Origin: Phytomonas francai
Taxonomy: Eukaryota; Euglenozoa; Kinetoplastea; Trypanosomatida; Trypanosomatidae
Direction of reading: 5' to 3'
Length of the DNA: 19,272 nucleotides
NCBI GenBank assembly: GCA_001766655.1
Contig: MJCC01000006.1
Coordinates: 777,002 to 796,273 of the forward strand
Position 1 is the stretch's first letter, and every line of letters starts with the position of its first letter. Positions 8,989 to 18,194 of this stretch are shown here, one piece after another. A program made the translations under genes and the position numbers. The notes beneath the pieces were generated by a model. It ran no database searches. It had not been told where the DNA came from and saw only the letters and a list, made by a program, of their open reading frames with translations.

Positions 8989-9451
8989 GCTTAATAGGGA
9001 GCGCGCTGCACGATACCGAGGACGCGTCACTTCATTTTTTTTAAATCATTATCATTAGCGTTATTATTATTATTGTTATTATTATGAATATGATGTATCA
9101 CATGCATCAAAGTAATAGCGGTTCGTTCATGGGAAAGTAATGTGAGCGCGCGGAAGGTATTTTTGCCGCCGTTCTTTTATTAGGGTAGGTAATTATCGTT
9201 GAAAACAGCGGGTGGGAGGGGGGATAGAGGTTCTTTTTCTGAATTACGGCATTCCGTTTTAAACTATCATTCTTTCCGTTTCCATCGAAATATTGGTGGT
9301 TTTCGATATAGAGGGGGGCGGCACCCATTCCCCTCGGTGTCTATTAACGAGTGCGTTAACCAAAGCAGCGTGCTGCGAGGTGCTTGGGCTGGGTGCTTGT
9401 TTGTCTTCGCCCTAATCCACACGCCCACGTCCCGCGAAAGGATCGGGTTCG

Positions 9452-9472
9452 CTCTCTCTCTCTCTCTCTCTC
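9452..9472. repeat. (CT)n microsatellite, pyrimidine tract
   Basis: Ten CT units run on into AATCCAG, with the AG at 9478-9479. The tract could serve as a splice polypyrimidine tract, but the ATG that follows at 9482 opens only a 27-codon frame. Confidence 0.85.
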
Positions 9473-9732
9473 AATCCAGCGATGACTTCCTTCCCTTCTC
9501 CTTCCAGGTACGACCCCGTCGAACGCGACAGGCGACCCTCATCGTTTATCCCTCTTTGCTCTTAGCTTTCCTTCCTTCCCCCGCTTGACGCGTCGCCTTC
9601 TTCGCGGCGGGGGCCGAGCGCCATCGCCGGGAAGAAGAAATGATTCCGCGGGGAAAAGGAGGAGCCGGGGCGTGCGTGTGTGTCCGGGGGGACGCACGTC
9701 CACGGCCGCAAGCCACGCCGATACCTGCATGG

Positions 9733-9752
9733 GTTTTTTTTTTTTCTCGCAT
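9733..9752 (+). promoter_or_regulatory. Acceptor-like site without an adjacent gene
   Basis: A run of about 13 T followed by CTCGCATAG gives a good acceptor with its AG at 9751-9752. The next ATG (about 9796) opens only ~48 codons. It may be an alternative, longer 5' UTR start for the 170-aa gene or an unused site. Confidence 0.4.
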
Positions 9753-10018
9753 AGGCCTCTACGAATCCGCTCTAACGCGGCTTGCCGTCGGCTCCATGAT
9801 TGTTCTTGGGAATGGTTTGGAATGGTATCTAATTTTGTTGGAAAAGGGTGAAAGGTGGTGCCCAGTGGGGACCCGCTCCCCTGTGAGAGAATATTTCAAC
9901 CCACATTTTTTTCTCTATATTTGCTTTCAAAGATGCTGATCAATCAACACATGCGCTTTTTTTAAAAATATTTTATCTCTTTTTTCTCTCCCATGGAAGG
10001 CTTCCTTCCTTGTTTATC

Positions 10019-10046
10019 TCTTTGTTTGTTCGTTTTCTTCTGTAGG
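10019..10046 (+). promoter_or_regulatory. Predicted trans-splice acceptor for the 170-aa protein
   Basis: A T-rich stretch ends in TTCTTCTGTAG, with its AG near 10045-10046. No ATG occurs between here and 10238, giving a predicted 5' UTR of about 190 nt and making 10238 the first start codon. Confidence 0.6.
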
Positions 10047-10237
10047 TGCTTCGATTACTCATTTCGTTTTTCTTTTACCGAGAAAAAACGCGTGCGGCTT
10101 ATTTTTGAAGTTCCCATAGATATTTTCATTTTGTTTTACTCGTTCCAAACGTCGTAGAACTCGTGAACCCATTTCCTCCATTTATCCCGCCTTTTTGCCT
10201 TTTTTTTCGCCCCCGAACCGCCATTTACCCCCAAGCG

Positions 10238-10750
10238 ATGCTGACATCGCAGGATTCTAACGCCATTTCTCCCCCGATCACCGGCCCCACGACGGAGGGG
10301 GAAAATCTCCGTGAAAATCTCTGGGAAAATCTCCGGGAAGATGCCCGGAAAGCTCTCCCGGCGTCGATCGAAATCCCCCAGGCCTACGGGAAACCGCTGA
10401 GCGAGGCCGAGCTCGCGATGCATGGGGAGGTCTCGCCGGGTGCGCGCGGGCCTTCCCTCCGCAAACTTTTCAGCGACACCCCGCCCGTGCGCGTCGTAGC
10501 GGATTCGCTCGGAAAGCCCCCCGAGGCCGCGGCGAGCCCGAAGGCGCTCACGATGAGTGCCCTCATCGCGATGGCGAAGTTCCCCGACGGCGTCGTGAAG
10601 GCGAATTCGCAAAAACCGCGCAAAAAGACCTTCGAAGATCTCCCGCCGTCGATCCGACGCGTCTTGACGGGGATCGACGGCGGCGTTCAGTCGTGGAGGC
10701 GTTTTGTCGAACTCCCGCGTGACCCCGCGAACTCGCCTTTGCGGCGATGA
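10238..10750 (+). CDS. Unknown 170-aa hydrophilic protein
   Basis: I do not recognise this protein. The frame extends upstream to 10163 only from a GTG; the first ATG is 10238. It has GC-rich codon use like the accepted genes. Residues 22-37 are four tandem tetrapeptides (ENLR, ENLW, ENLR, EDAR) from a 12-nt repeat. The rest is mostly polar and Pro/Ala/Lys/Arg-rich, with two more ordered-looking segments: LTMSALIAMAKFPDGVV at about 104-120 and a Trp/Arg-containing end with RRVLTGIDGGVQSWRRFVELP at about 139-159. No signal peptide, membrane segment or catalytic motif is visible. The position between a strong acceptor and the next gene, a clean ATG and the compositional match support a real gene. 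A short, fast-evolving kinetoplastid-specific protein is the likeliest reading. Confidence 0.65.
   Translation: MLTSQDSNAISPPITGPTTEGENLRENLWENLREDARKALPASIEIPQAYGKPLSEAELAMHGEVSPGARGPSLRKLFSDTPPVRVVADSLGKPPEAAASPKALTMSALIAMAKFPDGVVKANSQKPRKKTFEDLPPSIRRVLTGIDGGVQSWRRFVELPRDPANSPLRR
10301..10348 (+). repeat. 12-nt tandem repeat coding four-residue units
   Basis: Four 12-nt units sit head to tail inside the 170-aa gene: GAAAATCTCCGT, GAAAATCTCTGG, GAAAATCTCCGG and the diverged GAAGATGCCCGG. The reading frame is preserved. Confidence 0.85.
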
Positions 10751-12056
10751 ACGGCCGCCAAATTCGGCCGCGATGGCCCCCGCCCCTCCTCGCCTGCCGC
10801 CCGTGGCTTCGTTTTTGCGCCTTTAAAAGCCGCGCGGATCCGGGACTTCGACGCCGATTCGCGAGCCCGCCAAATTCCCGCCGTCAAGGGCTTTTTTTTT
10901 TTCCGATTTGTTGAAGCCGAGCCTCGGCCCGCATTCGGCCCCTCAAACCCTTCTTTTTGGATCCTTTCCGGACGTGGGAGCCCCTGCCGTTGGGGCGAAG
11001 ACGCGAGGTGCGCCGGGGATTCTTCACTTTAGCGAGGATCCGGACGACAAAAGGGTGCGAGGACGACGGTGGCGAATGCGGGAATATCGACGAGGGTGGA
11101 TTGGAAAGATGCTTTTTATCTGCGGCGTGGAGGCGGGGTACTTCCTCGCCAGGGCCGCCCCGACCGCGGTGGGGATGCCCAAAAAGGACGGGCCTGAGAT
11201 TCCCGACGCCCTCTAAGGCCGTTCAGGAGGGGGAGGATTTTCTAGACAAGTTTATATTGCTCCGACAAAGCGAAACCCGAATCGTATGGTGTGGGGGTGG
11301 CGATATCCCGCGCTCATGAGCGCCGTGTTCCTTTTTTTTCGCGCTATATATATGTTTGCCCGCTGGAGCAAGACCCTGCCCCGCGAAGGGACGTTTTTTT
11401 CCTAGGCGTACGTCCGTAGAAAAGCTGTGGGGGGGGGGAAGGGGGGTCTGTATGCTTGTCCTTCAAGTAATGCTTTTGAATCATAGGTAAATCTACAGAT
11501 GATTAAACTAACCAATTCAGGAAATTATTCTCATTCTAAGTATATGCATCTAGATAATATACGATGGTAAACTCTTTTTTTTTTAAAAAAAATTAGATTT
11601 GTATTTATTTCTATTATTCTACAAAAACAAAACAAAGCAATGAATGGTGCCTTCCGATGGGTAAAACGGTTTTGAAGGGACGCGGGTGAACAGGTTGAAT
11701 TTTCTTTTTCCGAAACCTCCATAACCTTTTCTCAAAATTTTTAGTTGAAGTTTACTAGGTAAAATCAAATATAAAAGGGAAAACTTGCACACAAACAAAG
11801 GGTTTCTGTGAGTGAAGGGTGAATAATTTTAGAGGGAGGTCTTTATTTTAGCGATAGCCATCACCACCATCCTATATATTGAGACCTTCCGAGGGAAGGC
11901 GCGTGTGAGGTATCGGATCGACCTGGTTCGCATCACTTTATTAGAATTTTAATACACTTGCTTACCGCCCATAAAACCCAACCGAGCATTCTTGCCGAGC
12001 GACGCCAACCGCTTCGAGTTTCTTTTCCGCGGAGACGTCGAGGCCCTTTATTTGCG
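10751..12056. other. Spacer between the 170-aa gene and PUF, GC-rich then AT-rich
   Basis: No gene is accepted. From 10751 to about 11320 the base composition resembles coding DNA although no ATG-started frame longer than about 56 codons is found. After about 11340 it becomes AT-rich and leads to the PUF 5' UTR. Overlapping open frames at 10908-11216 and 10957-11319 both begin at TTG. An inverted repeat with CGGCCG arms lies at about 10752-10770. Confidence 0.5.
11699..11744 (+). promoter_or_regulatory. Predicted trans-splice acceptor for PUF
   Basis: A pyrimidine-rich stretch ends in ATTTTTAG at 11744. No ATG lies between it and the PUF start at 12057, giving a predicted 5' UTR of 312 nt. 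A closer AG at about 11849-11850 (after TTTATTTT) is a plausible alternative. Confidence 0.5.
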
Positions 12057-14420
12057 ATGTCCGTGTGGAACCTGTCGAGTGGGCAGGACGGGGCCGTGAA
12101 CTTCTCCGGCATCGACTGGACGGCGAACGCGCGGGACCTCTTCCAGGCCGGGGCCGCGGACCCGTCGAACCCCCTCCTCGCCGCCGACCCCCGCGAGATC
12201 CGCCGGGCGGAGACGGCGCCGATGGTGCTGACGATTATGGCCGTCGACGGCTCGCTTTGCGTGGGCGGGATCGAGGAGGCCGCGGGGCCCGGCGAGGAGT
12301 ACCGCTACGAGGAGGAGTACCACCGCCTCTACTACTCCAAGACGCCCAGGGACCCCCGCATGCTCCCCCCGCTCACCCGCCGCCGCGCGCCGAAGGAGGC
12401 CTCGGTGAGCCACGACTCGAGCGTCGGGGCCTCGGGGAACGCGAGCGGCGCGGTCGGGGACGGCATCGCCGCGATTCGGCCGGAGGCGGCCGCGAAAACG
12501 CCCTCGCCCGCGCCCGCGCCCGCCGACCACCCGCGGCTCGCGGAGTACATCGAGGCCGCCCGCCCCGAGTGGGACTACCCCGCGATTCGCGGCCACGTCG
12601 CCGCGTTCAGCCGCGACCAGGACGGCAGCCGCCTCGTCCAGCGGCTTATCGAGAAGCTGGATCACCTGCCGGAGATCGCGCGGGAGGTCTTCCTCGACTT
12701 TGAGGGGCTCACCACCGACGTCTTTGGGAACTACGTCGTCCAGAAGCTCTTCGACGTGGCGGCCCGCGTGGGGCCGGGGGGCCCGGGCGCCGCCGAGCCC
12801 TCGCTCCTCGACCAGCTCACCGGGAGGATTCGCGGGAAGCTCCGGCAGTATTCGTTTCAGACCTACAGCTGCCGCGCGATGCAGCGCGCGCTCGAGAACC
12901 TGCCGGAGGCCGACCGGGATGCGATCATTCACGAGATGGACGGCTGCGTCATCGAGAGCGTGCTCGACCAGAACGCCAGCCACGTCGTGCAGAAGATCAT
13001 CGAGGTCTGCCCCGCGAAATGCCAATTCCTCATCGATGCCTTTCTCCCGGAGCTGGCCAGGCTCGCCTGCCACGCCTACGGCTGCCGCGTCCTGCAGCGC
13101 ACCTTCGAGAAGTGCCACGCGGTCGAGGGGGTGAGCGTTCGCGGGCTGCTGGAGGCCGTCCTCGAGCGCATCAGCGAGCTGACGATCCACCAGTACGGGA
13201 ACTACGTCGTCCAGCACGGCATGCTGAACGCGCCCGAGGATCTTCGGCACCGCATCGTGATGCAGCTCATGCCGCAGATGTACGCCCTCTCCTGCAGTAA
13301 ATTCGCGAGCAACGTCGCCGAGAAGGTCGTGGTCACGGCCACGAGCGAGGAGCGCGACGTCCTGATCACCCACCTCACCAAATCCCTCAGCGAGAATCAG
13401 GGGGGGAACTACCTCGTGCACATGATGCAGGACACCTACGGGAACTACGTCGTCCAGCGCTTCCTCGAGGTCTCCTCGCCCGCGCAGCGCGCGCGGATCG
13501 GGGAGATTTTGATGCCCTACGTCGAGACCATCAACCACTCCGTGTACGGCCGCCACATGATGCGCCGGATCGAGTCGATGGGCATCCTTCCTCGCGAGTT
13601 CCTCCGAAGGCATATCGCCGATCCGGACTCGCCCGACCACACCGGTCTGGCGGGTGCGAACCCCCCCAACGGCACCCCCACCCCTACAAACCATAATACG
13701 AAAACCAACGGCGGCAAACAGGTCGGCGGTGGGAACGGGAATGGCAGCCACCGCGGCTCGCGCCGGGCGGCGAATAAACGGGGCCAGCCGGCGCCGGTGA
13801 ACCTCGGCGGCGGCGGCGGCGGCGGGGGGCTGTCGAATCTCGGCAATGGCAAAAACCTCATCTCGGTCCCGCAGCTCGCGACGACCTACTCGACCCACCC
13901 CTTCGTGACCATGCAGGGCTACATGTCGATGCGGGGGTACCCCTCCTACCCCGCCGACCCCCTCTGCGCGCCGCCCCCGCACTCGCAAAAGGCGGATTTT
14001 ATGCCGAACGCGCCCCCGCAGGCCTCTTTTGGCTACCCCGCCGCGATGTACGCCGCGAACGGCTGCGGGCCGCACCCGCCCTTTTTCGTCGACGGCGGCT
14101 ACCCCACGGCGACGCCGCCGCCGCCGTCGTCGGGCCCGGCCCACGCGCACTTCATCGGCATCCCGGCCGGCGCGAACCCCCTCGTCCAGCCCCCCGCCGG
14201 CCCCCTTCCGAGCCCGAACAATTCCAGCCTCACGTACTACCCCAAAAAGATGTACGTCGAGGGCGAGGGCGTCGTGAACTGCGGCCCGGTCAACATTCTG
14301 AACGGGGGGTCGTTGAATGGCACCCTCGGCGGCGGCCGCAGCCTCAACGGCGCGGAGGGCTACCCCCAGAGCCTCTCCCAGCAGCCGCCAAACTTGGCTG
14401 GTGCGCGGTGGTGCAAGTAG
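12057..14420 (+). CDS. PUF2: Pumilio/PUF-family RNA-binding protein with eight repeats
   Basis: The 787-aa product is a PUF protein, a cytoplasmic regulator that binds specific sequences in mRNA 3' UTRs. Eight repeats occupy about residues 170-500. Base-reading triads (positions 12, 13, 16 of each repeat) are: R1 S191/R192/Q195, R2 N225/Y226/Q229, R3 C272/R273/Q276, R4 S308/H309/Q312, R5 C343/R344/Q347, R6 N382/Y383/Q386, R7 S418/N419/E422, R8 N463/Y464/Q467. A pseudo-repeat (SVYGRHMMRRIE) closes the domain. The ~170-residue N-terminal part is family-specific; the C-terminal ~270 residues are disordered, rich in Gly, Pro, Asn and Tyr, with eight Gly at 584-591. The first in-frame ATG is 12057; the frame reaches 11958 only from a TTG. 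The symbol PUF2 is suggested by my recollection of the order near PDH E1 alpha and HSP110 in related species and is less certain than the family call. Confidence 0.95.
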   Translation: MSVWNLSSGQDGAVNFSGIDWTANARDLFQAGAADPSNPLLAADPREIRRAETAPMVLTIMAVDGSLCVGGIEEAAGPGEEYRYEEEYHRLYYSKTPRDPRMLPPLTRRRAPKEASVSHDSSVGASGNASGAVGDGIAAIRPEAAAKTPSPAPAPADHPRLAEYIEAARPEWDYPAIRGHVAAFSRDQDGSRLVQRLIEKLDHLPEIAREVFLDFEGLTTDVFGNYVVQKLFDVAARVGPGGPGAAEPSLLDQLTGRIRGKLRQYSFQTYSCRAMQRALENLPEADRDAIIHEMDGCVIESVLDQNASHVVQKIIEVCPAKCQFLIDAFLPELARLACHAYGCRVLQRTFEKCHAVEGVSVRGLLEAVLERISELTIHQYGNYVVQHGMLNAPEDLRHRIVMQLMPQMYALSCSKFASNVAEKVVVTATSEERDVLITHLTKSLSENQGGNYLVHMMQDTYGNYVVQRFLEVSSPAQRARIGEILMPYVETINHSVYGRHMMRRIESMGILPREFLRRHIADPDSPDHTGLAGANPPNGTPTPTNHNTKTNGGKQVGGGNGNGSHRGSRRAANKRGQPAPVNLGGGGGGGGLSNLGNGKNLISVPQLATTYSTHPFVTMQGYMSMRGYPSYPADPLCAPPPHSQKADFMPNAPPQASFGYPAAMYAANGCGPHPPFFVDGGYPTATPPPPSSGPAHAHFIGIPAGANPLVQPPAGPLPSPNNSSLTYYPKKMYVEGEGVVNCGPVNILNGGSLNGTLGGGRSLNGAEGYPQSLSQQPPNLAGARWCK

Positions 14421-14485
14421 TCGATACACGTGGGGGTGGGGATGCGCGAGCTCGGAGAGAGGAGGTCCGTTCCGTTTCCGTTTCC

Positions 14486-14510
14486 TGTCCTGTCCTGTCC
14501 TGTCCTGTCC
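14486..14510. repeat. (TGTCC)5 pentanucleotide repeat
   Basis: Five perfect TGTCC units lie just downstream of the PUF stop codon, inside a longer pyrimidine-rich stretch that ends near 14592. Confidence 0.95.
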
Positions 14511-14970
14511 TTCCTTTTTTTTCCTCTCTTTCTTTTCCTTTCTCCGCATCCTCCCTCCTTCTTCCTACTCCTCCTCCTACTTCCTTCATTCTCACTTGGA
14601 TAGGACGTTTTCAGGGGGCCAAGTTGGGATTCCGTAATGGTACCCCGATCTGAGATCGCAATGCGGTTCCATTCCTAAACACTTTTGGGATCAGGGAGAG
14701 GATTGCAGCCTACGAAAGGGAGGGTGTGGGAATAGGCTCACGTCTGCGTGCTTGTCGCCGAAACTTACCTTCCCGGTGTTGAATGTTCGCACACCCGAAA
14801 GTTATACGGAGCCTTGATCTCCTGGGGGGGATTCGGCAGGGGAAATTGTACCCCCGGTCCATGCGAAGCAAAAGTAAATTGTCTATCTAAACAACTAATG
14901 CGATACGGAGGGAGTGCACCAACTCCTGATGGGTACTTTTTTTTCTTATTCTCCTCTAGCCTTCTTGGGA

Positions 14971-15001
14971 GTTTTTTTTTTTTTTTTCCCTTGCTAACTA
15001 G
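14971..15001 (+). promoter_or_regulatory. Strong acceptor-like site downstream of PUF
   Basis: A run of about 17 T, then CCCTTGCTAACTAG, gives an acceptor with its AG at 15000-15001. It even contains a branch-site-like CTAAC. Another acceptor-like AG ends at 14959 just upstream. The first ATG after it (15013) opens 56 codons only. Confidence 0.45.
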
Positions 15002-16192
15002 TTCAAACTACCATGTGTTATGTGTTGTTGTGTCTACAAAGAATTTTTTCCTCTTCTTTTCTTAAAAATTTGTGTGTATGCTTATGGATGCTTTCCCGAA
15101 TCGCTTTTTTAAAATTCGTGTGCTTGACTTTATTTATTTTCAACTTAGGAGGCAGTTCGGCAGTAATTTTTACGAATCCATAAAAAAATGTGTTACAGCA
15201 AATGCGAGTTCTGCATTCCTTTCTTTATTGGTGGGGGCAGGGTACAAAAAATTCAATTTGGTATCGCACGCAATAAAGGGAACAACTGTGTATTAATGAT
15301 ACACATCCGCATAATTTGTTGAATTATTTTATATGTTATTCTTTTTTTTTTTTTTTTGGAAAATATGTACCTTAGCTAATTCACACAACATTTTTTCTCC
15401 TCTTGTTCCTTTTCTGATATATCCCTCTAATCAACGAAAGTGGAAAGATTGCATCGAGCGCGATGGGGTTTAGGTGTAGGTGTGTGGTCGTGGTGGTGAT
15501 GGTGGTGATAAATAAAAGAGAGTAGGATGGGTAAGATAATCCTTGCTGTATTTTCTTGTTTAAGCGCTTAATCTAAGGGAAAATGATCGATATATGGAAT
15601 AGTGGGCTATATTCGATTTTTTTTTTTTTTTCAATTGTAAAATGTATTTATTTTCCTTTTTTCGTGTCGTAATAGTTTCGAGAGTGTATGCGCATGCGCG
15701 ATCCTGTGTAACATTGTGCTTCTAACGCAATGGAAAACAACAACAACAACAAAAAATGGAGTATTTTCATTCTTGATCCCTTTCCTCAGGTTTGACAACA
15801 ACTAAAAATTGCGCAGTTTTCAGAAAACTATGCAATAATGTGCACTAAAAATGTGAGGCAAAAAGATAGTGGGGGTATACTTTTGTAACTAATTTGGAGA
15901 TATGCTTTTTCCTTTTTTTTTCTTTCCGCATGAAGTGTTTTAGCACGATACAAGGCTTGGGGAATCCGAAAAATTGGATCGTAAGACAGTCATTTTACCA
16001 TGTTAGTGTATATTTCAATCAAAAAGCGTTCTTTAATTGGCATATAGATCGCTGTCATATTTTGTGACTATTTTAGTTGCTGTTTTTTTTTTCTTTTACT
16101 CATGTGCTAGACGAATTAAGTAAGAAAACACATTGATATTTTTAATTTTGTATTATGTAAGAAGTGTTGGTGCTCCCTTTTTTAGTTATAAT

Positions 16193-16214
16193 TAATTTTC
16201 ACTTTTCATTTCAG
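16193..16214 (+). promoter_or_regulatory. Acceptor-like site in the gene-free region
   Basis: The stretch AATTTTCACTTTTCATTTCAG ends with its AG at 16213-16214. No open frame of note follows. Similar signals end near 15789, 16110, 16705 and 17673. Confidence 0.35.
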
Positions 16215-16276
16215 TTTTTACCGAATACTGATTTATTTAGTCTGTGAAGGGGAGTGCATCCCTACCGATTAAACCC

Positions 16277-16290
16277 TTGTAGGCCTACAA
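16277..16290. repeat. 14-bp perfect palindrome
   Basis: TTGTAGGCCTACAA is its own reverse complement and lies in the gene-free region. Its role is unknown. Confidence 0.8.
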
Positions 16291-16738
16291 AATAATAAAA
16301 AAGGTTTCCTTTTTTAGCCTTTTCTCTTTTTATTTGCTGGGAAAAAAAAAATGGTAAATGCTGATGTAGTATTTTATGGAAACAATTTTACATACAAAAA
16401 AGTACTGCTACTACTACTAATGTTAAACTTGTCAGTACTATGAAAGCCACAGTTGTTTGTGCGGTGCTAGCTTTATAGTATGATCCAAGAGTGAGGTTTG
16501 CCTGGAGCAAGGGACAAATATTGGGGTACAAACAACTTTTTGCATTGCCTTTTTCTTTTTTCATTGTATCTTGTCACAATTGACAAGCTGCTTCCCTCCC
16601 CCTTGCGGCTAATGTGATGGCTATATTTTCTTTAATTTGAGCTCTTTTATTTCAATATCACACACGCGGTGCATTTTTCCCTCTTTTTTTTTCTGTGTGT
16701 GACAGCACTGCATCCATTGCGTGAGGATCTACAGTAAA

Positions 16739-16870
16739 TATATGTCTATACCTATATATCTATATGTCTTTATATATATATATATATATATGTATATGGA
16801 TAGATAGATACGGCTATATGCAACCCATATCTATGGTAATTATATCTATATATATCTCTCTCTCTCTATA
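16739..16870. repeat. Cluster of microsatellites (TA, GATA, CT)
   Basis: A perfect (TA)n run at 16771-16791 is followed by GATA units near 16798-16810 and a CT run near 16855-16868, all in AT-rich surroundings. This is simple-sequence DNA with no coding frame. Confidence 0.9.
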
Positions 16871-18158
16871 TATAATCTAGTGCAGAGGTCACCTGTTTAG
16901 CTTTTTCCTCTTCCTCAAAAGCTAACAAATGCTAATATCATAATAAAAGTTATAAGTAAAATTGCAACATAAAAAGAACTGGAACTCAAAACTTCGACAT
17001 GAGAATAAATTTTGGAAAAATAAATGTTTATTTGGGAAAGTAGTATATTTTCAATTACTTCTTTTAGTGATCAGAAACACATTCACCATGTATGTATATT
17101 TTTTATTCCCTTGAATGTTTTATTAATACTTGATCATTATTTTTACGGTATAATTAAAATGTCGTTATCTTTTGAGAATTGAATTGGAATGAAAAAGACA
17201 GAGTTAAACAGGAGGGCAGAAAACTCCTGAGCACGGGCTATTCATTTTTTTTTTTACGCAAATGATTTTTCCCCTTTCTACTAGTGTTCTTTTCCTGATA
17301 AATGTTCCTCATATCTTTTTCCTATTTTCCTTCCCGTACCTGACTTGTAGGCTGTTATTTTTCATTTCATTCTTCTTCCTGTTTATATAACAAGTTTTAC
17401 ATCTATTTTTTTTTTCCACATGTAATAACAAATACTTACACATTTTGTGTGTATGCCTTTTAGATTCCCGTATTGTTTCGTTGTGAAATCATTAAGAAAG
17501 AAGCAGCAGCAAGGTAGCACTTTTTGCATCCTGCATCCTTAGGACTCTATTGTGTATATAACAGTATGCTGCATCCCGAAAATGTTGGACAGAGGAAAAC
17601 GGGATGCTTTATTCATTTCATACCAGACCAACGTTTCCCTTTTCTCCTTGCTGATATTTTATCTTCTACATAGGGTAAGCATTTACCGTTTCTATCTCAT
17701 TTTCAAGCATCGACGCAAAGTGTCTGGGGAAGCGACACGAACGCCGTCGTTGCTGTGGATACTGTTACCTTTTTACCGATACGCACTTCCCTCCCCGTTG
17801 CCCTCAAGATTGTAAGTTTCTCTGAAAATAGGTGATACCGCTTCTTGAGAGCTCCGTGTGCTCTATACTAACTGGGATAGCCCAAATACAGAGGTAAAGT
17901 ATAACGGGCAAACCTTAAGTAGTAAATTATCCAACGTAAACTCGACAGAGGAGGGGCTGGGCGGCGATCCATCTCCAAGAGGTTGAGGGGACTCAGAGTC
18001 TAGGCAAGGGCGAAAGTGGTGAAACAGCTTTCCACAGTGGGAAGGGGTGGGGGTGGGGGGTCGTACACAATAGATTTTAACAGTACCTTAGGGTAAAAAA
18101 TATATCTAAATACCCCATTTTGCATAATTTATTAGATACTTTATATACATATTGTAAG

Positions 18159-18194
18159 AGTTTCTTATTTTTTTTTTTGTACATTCATTTCTAG
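18159..18194 (+). promoter_or_regulatory. Predicted trans-splice acceptor for the J-protein
   Basis: A run of about 13 T followed by GTACATTCATTTCTAG ends with its AG at 18193-18194. No ATG separates it from the start at 18277, so the predicted 5' UTR is 82 nt. Confidence 0.7.

Larger units (their letters stand above)
8989..10237. other. Spacer with several acceptor-like sites
   Basis: No ATG-initiated gene of useful length is supported in these 1.25 kb. It begins with an AT-rich 3' UTR including an imperfect TTA tract near 9059-9084. A GC-richer middle (about 9300-9720) carries a (CT)n tract and several pyrimidine runs ending in AG. It finishes with a T-rich stretch and the predicted acceptor of the 170-aa gene. 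Confidence 0.55.

Noticed and set aside
9199..9588. 129-codon open frame in the spacer before the 170-aa gene
   Set aside because: It starts at TTG, has no internal ATG, and passes through a CT microsatellite and AG acceptor-like sites.
10908..11319. Overlapping 102- and 120-codon frames after the 170-aa gene
   Set aside because: Both start at TTG. The first ATG in the longer frame is absent and in the other comes late, leaving 46 codons. The composition is discussed as a finding instead.
11958..12056. N-terminal extension of PUF by 33 residues
   Set aside because: It begins at a TTG; the first in-frame ATG is 12057.
12048..14549. 833-codon antisense open frame across the PUF gene
   Set aside because: It is longer than the PUF gene itself but arises from the strong G/C third-position bias of the sense strand. 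Its translation is low-complexity Arg/Val/Gly/Ala without domains, whereas the sense strand encodes eight clear PUF repeats.
14748..15065. 105-codon open frame downstream of PUF
   Set aside because: Its second half is poly-Phe/Leu from T runs that look like splice pyrimidine tracts, so coding is unlikely.
17552..17815. 87-codon open frame in the gene-free region
   Set aside because: It begins at GTG, the first ATG is 10 codons in, its codon use is unlike the accepted genes and it has no domain.
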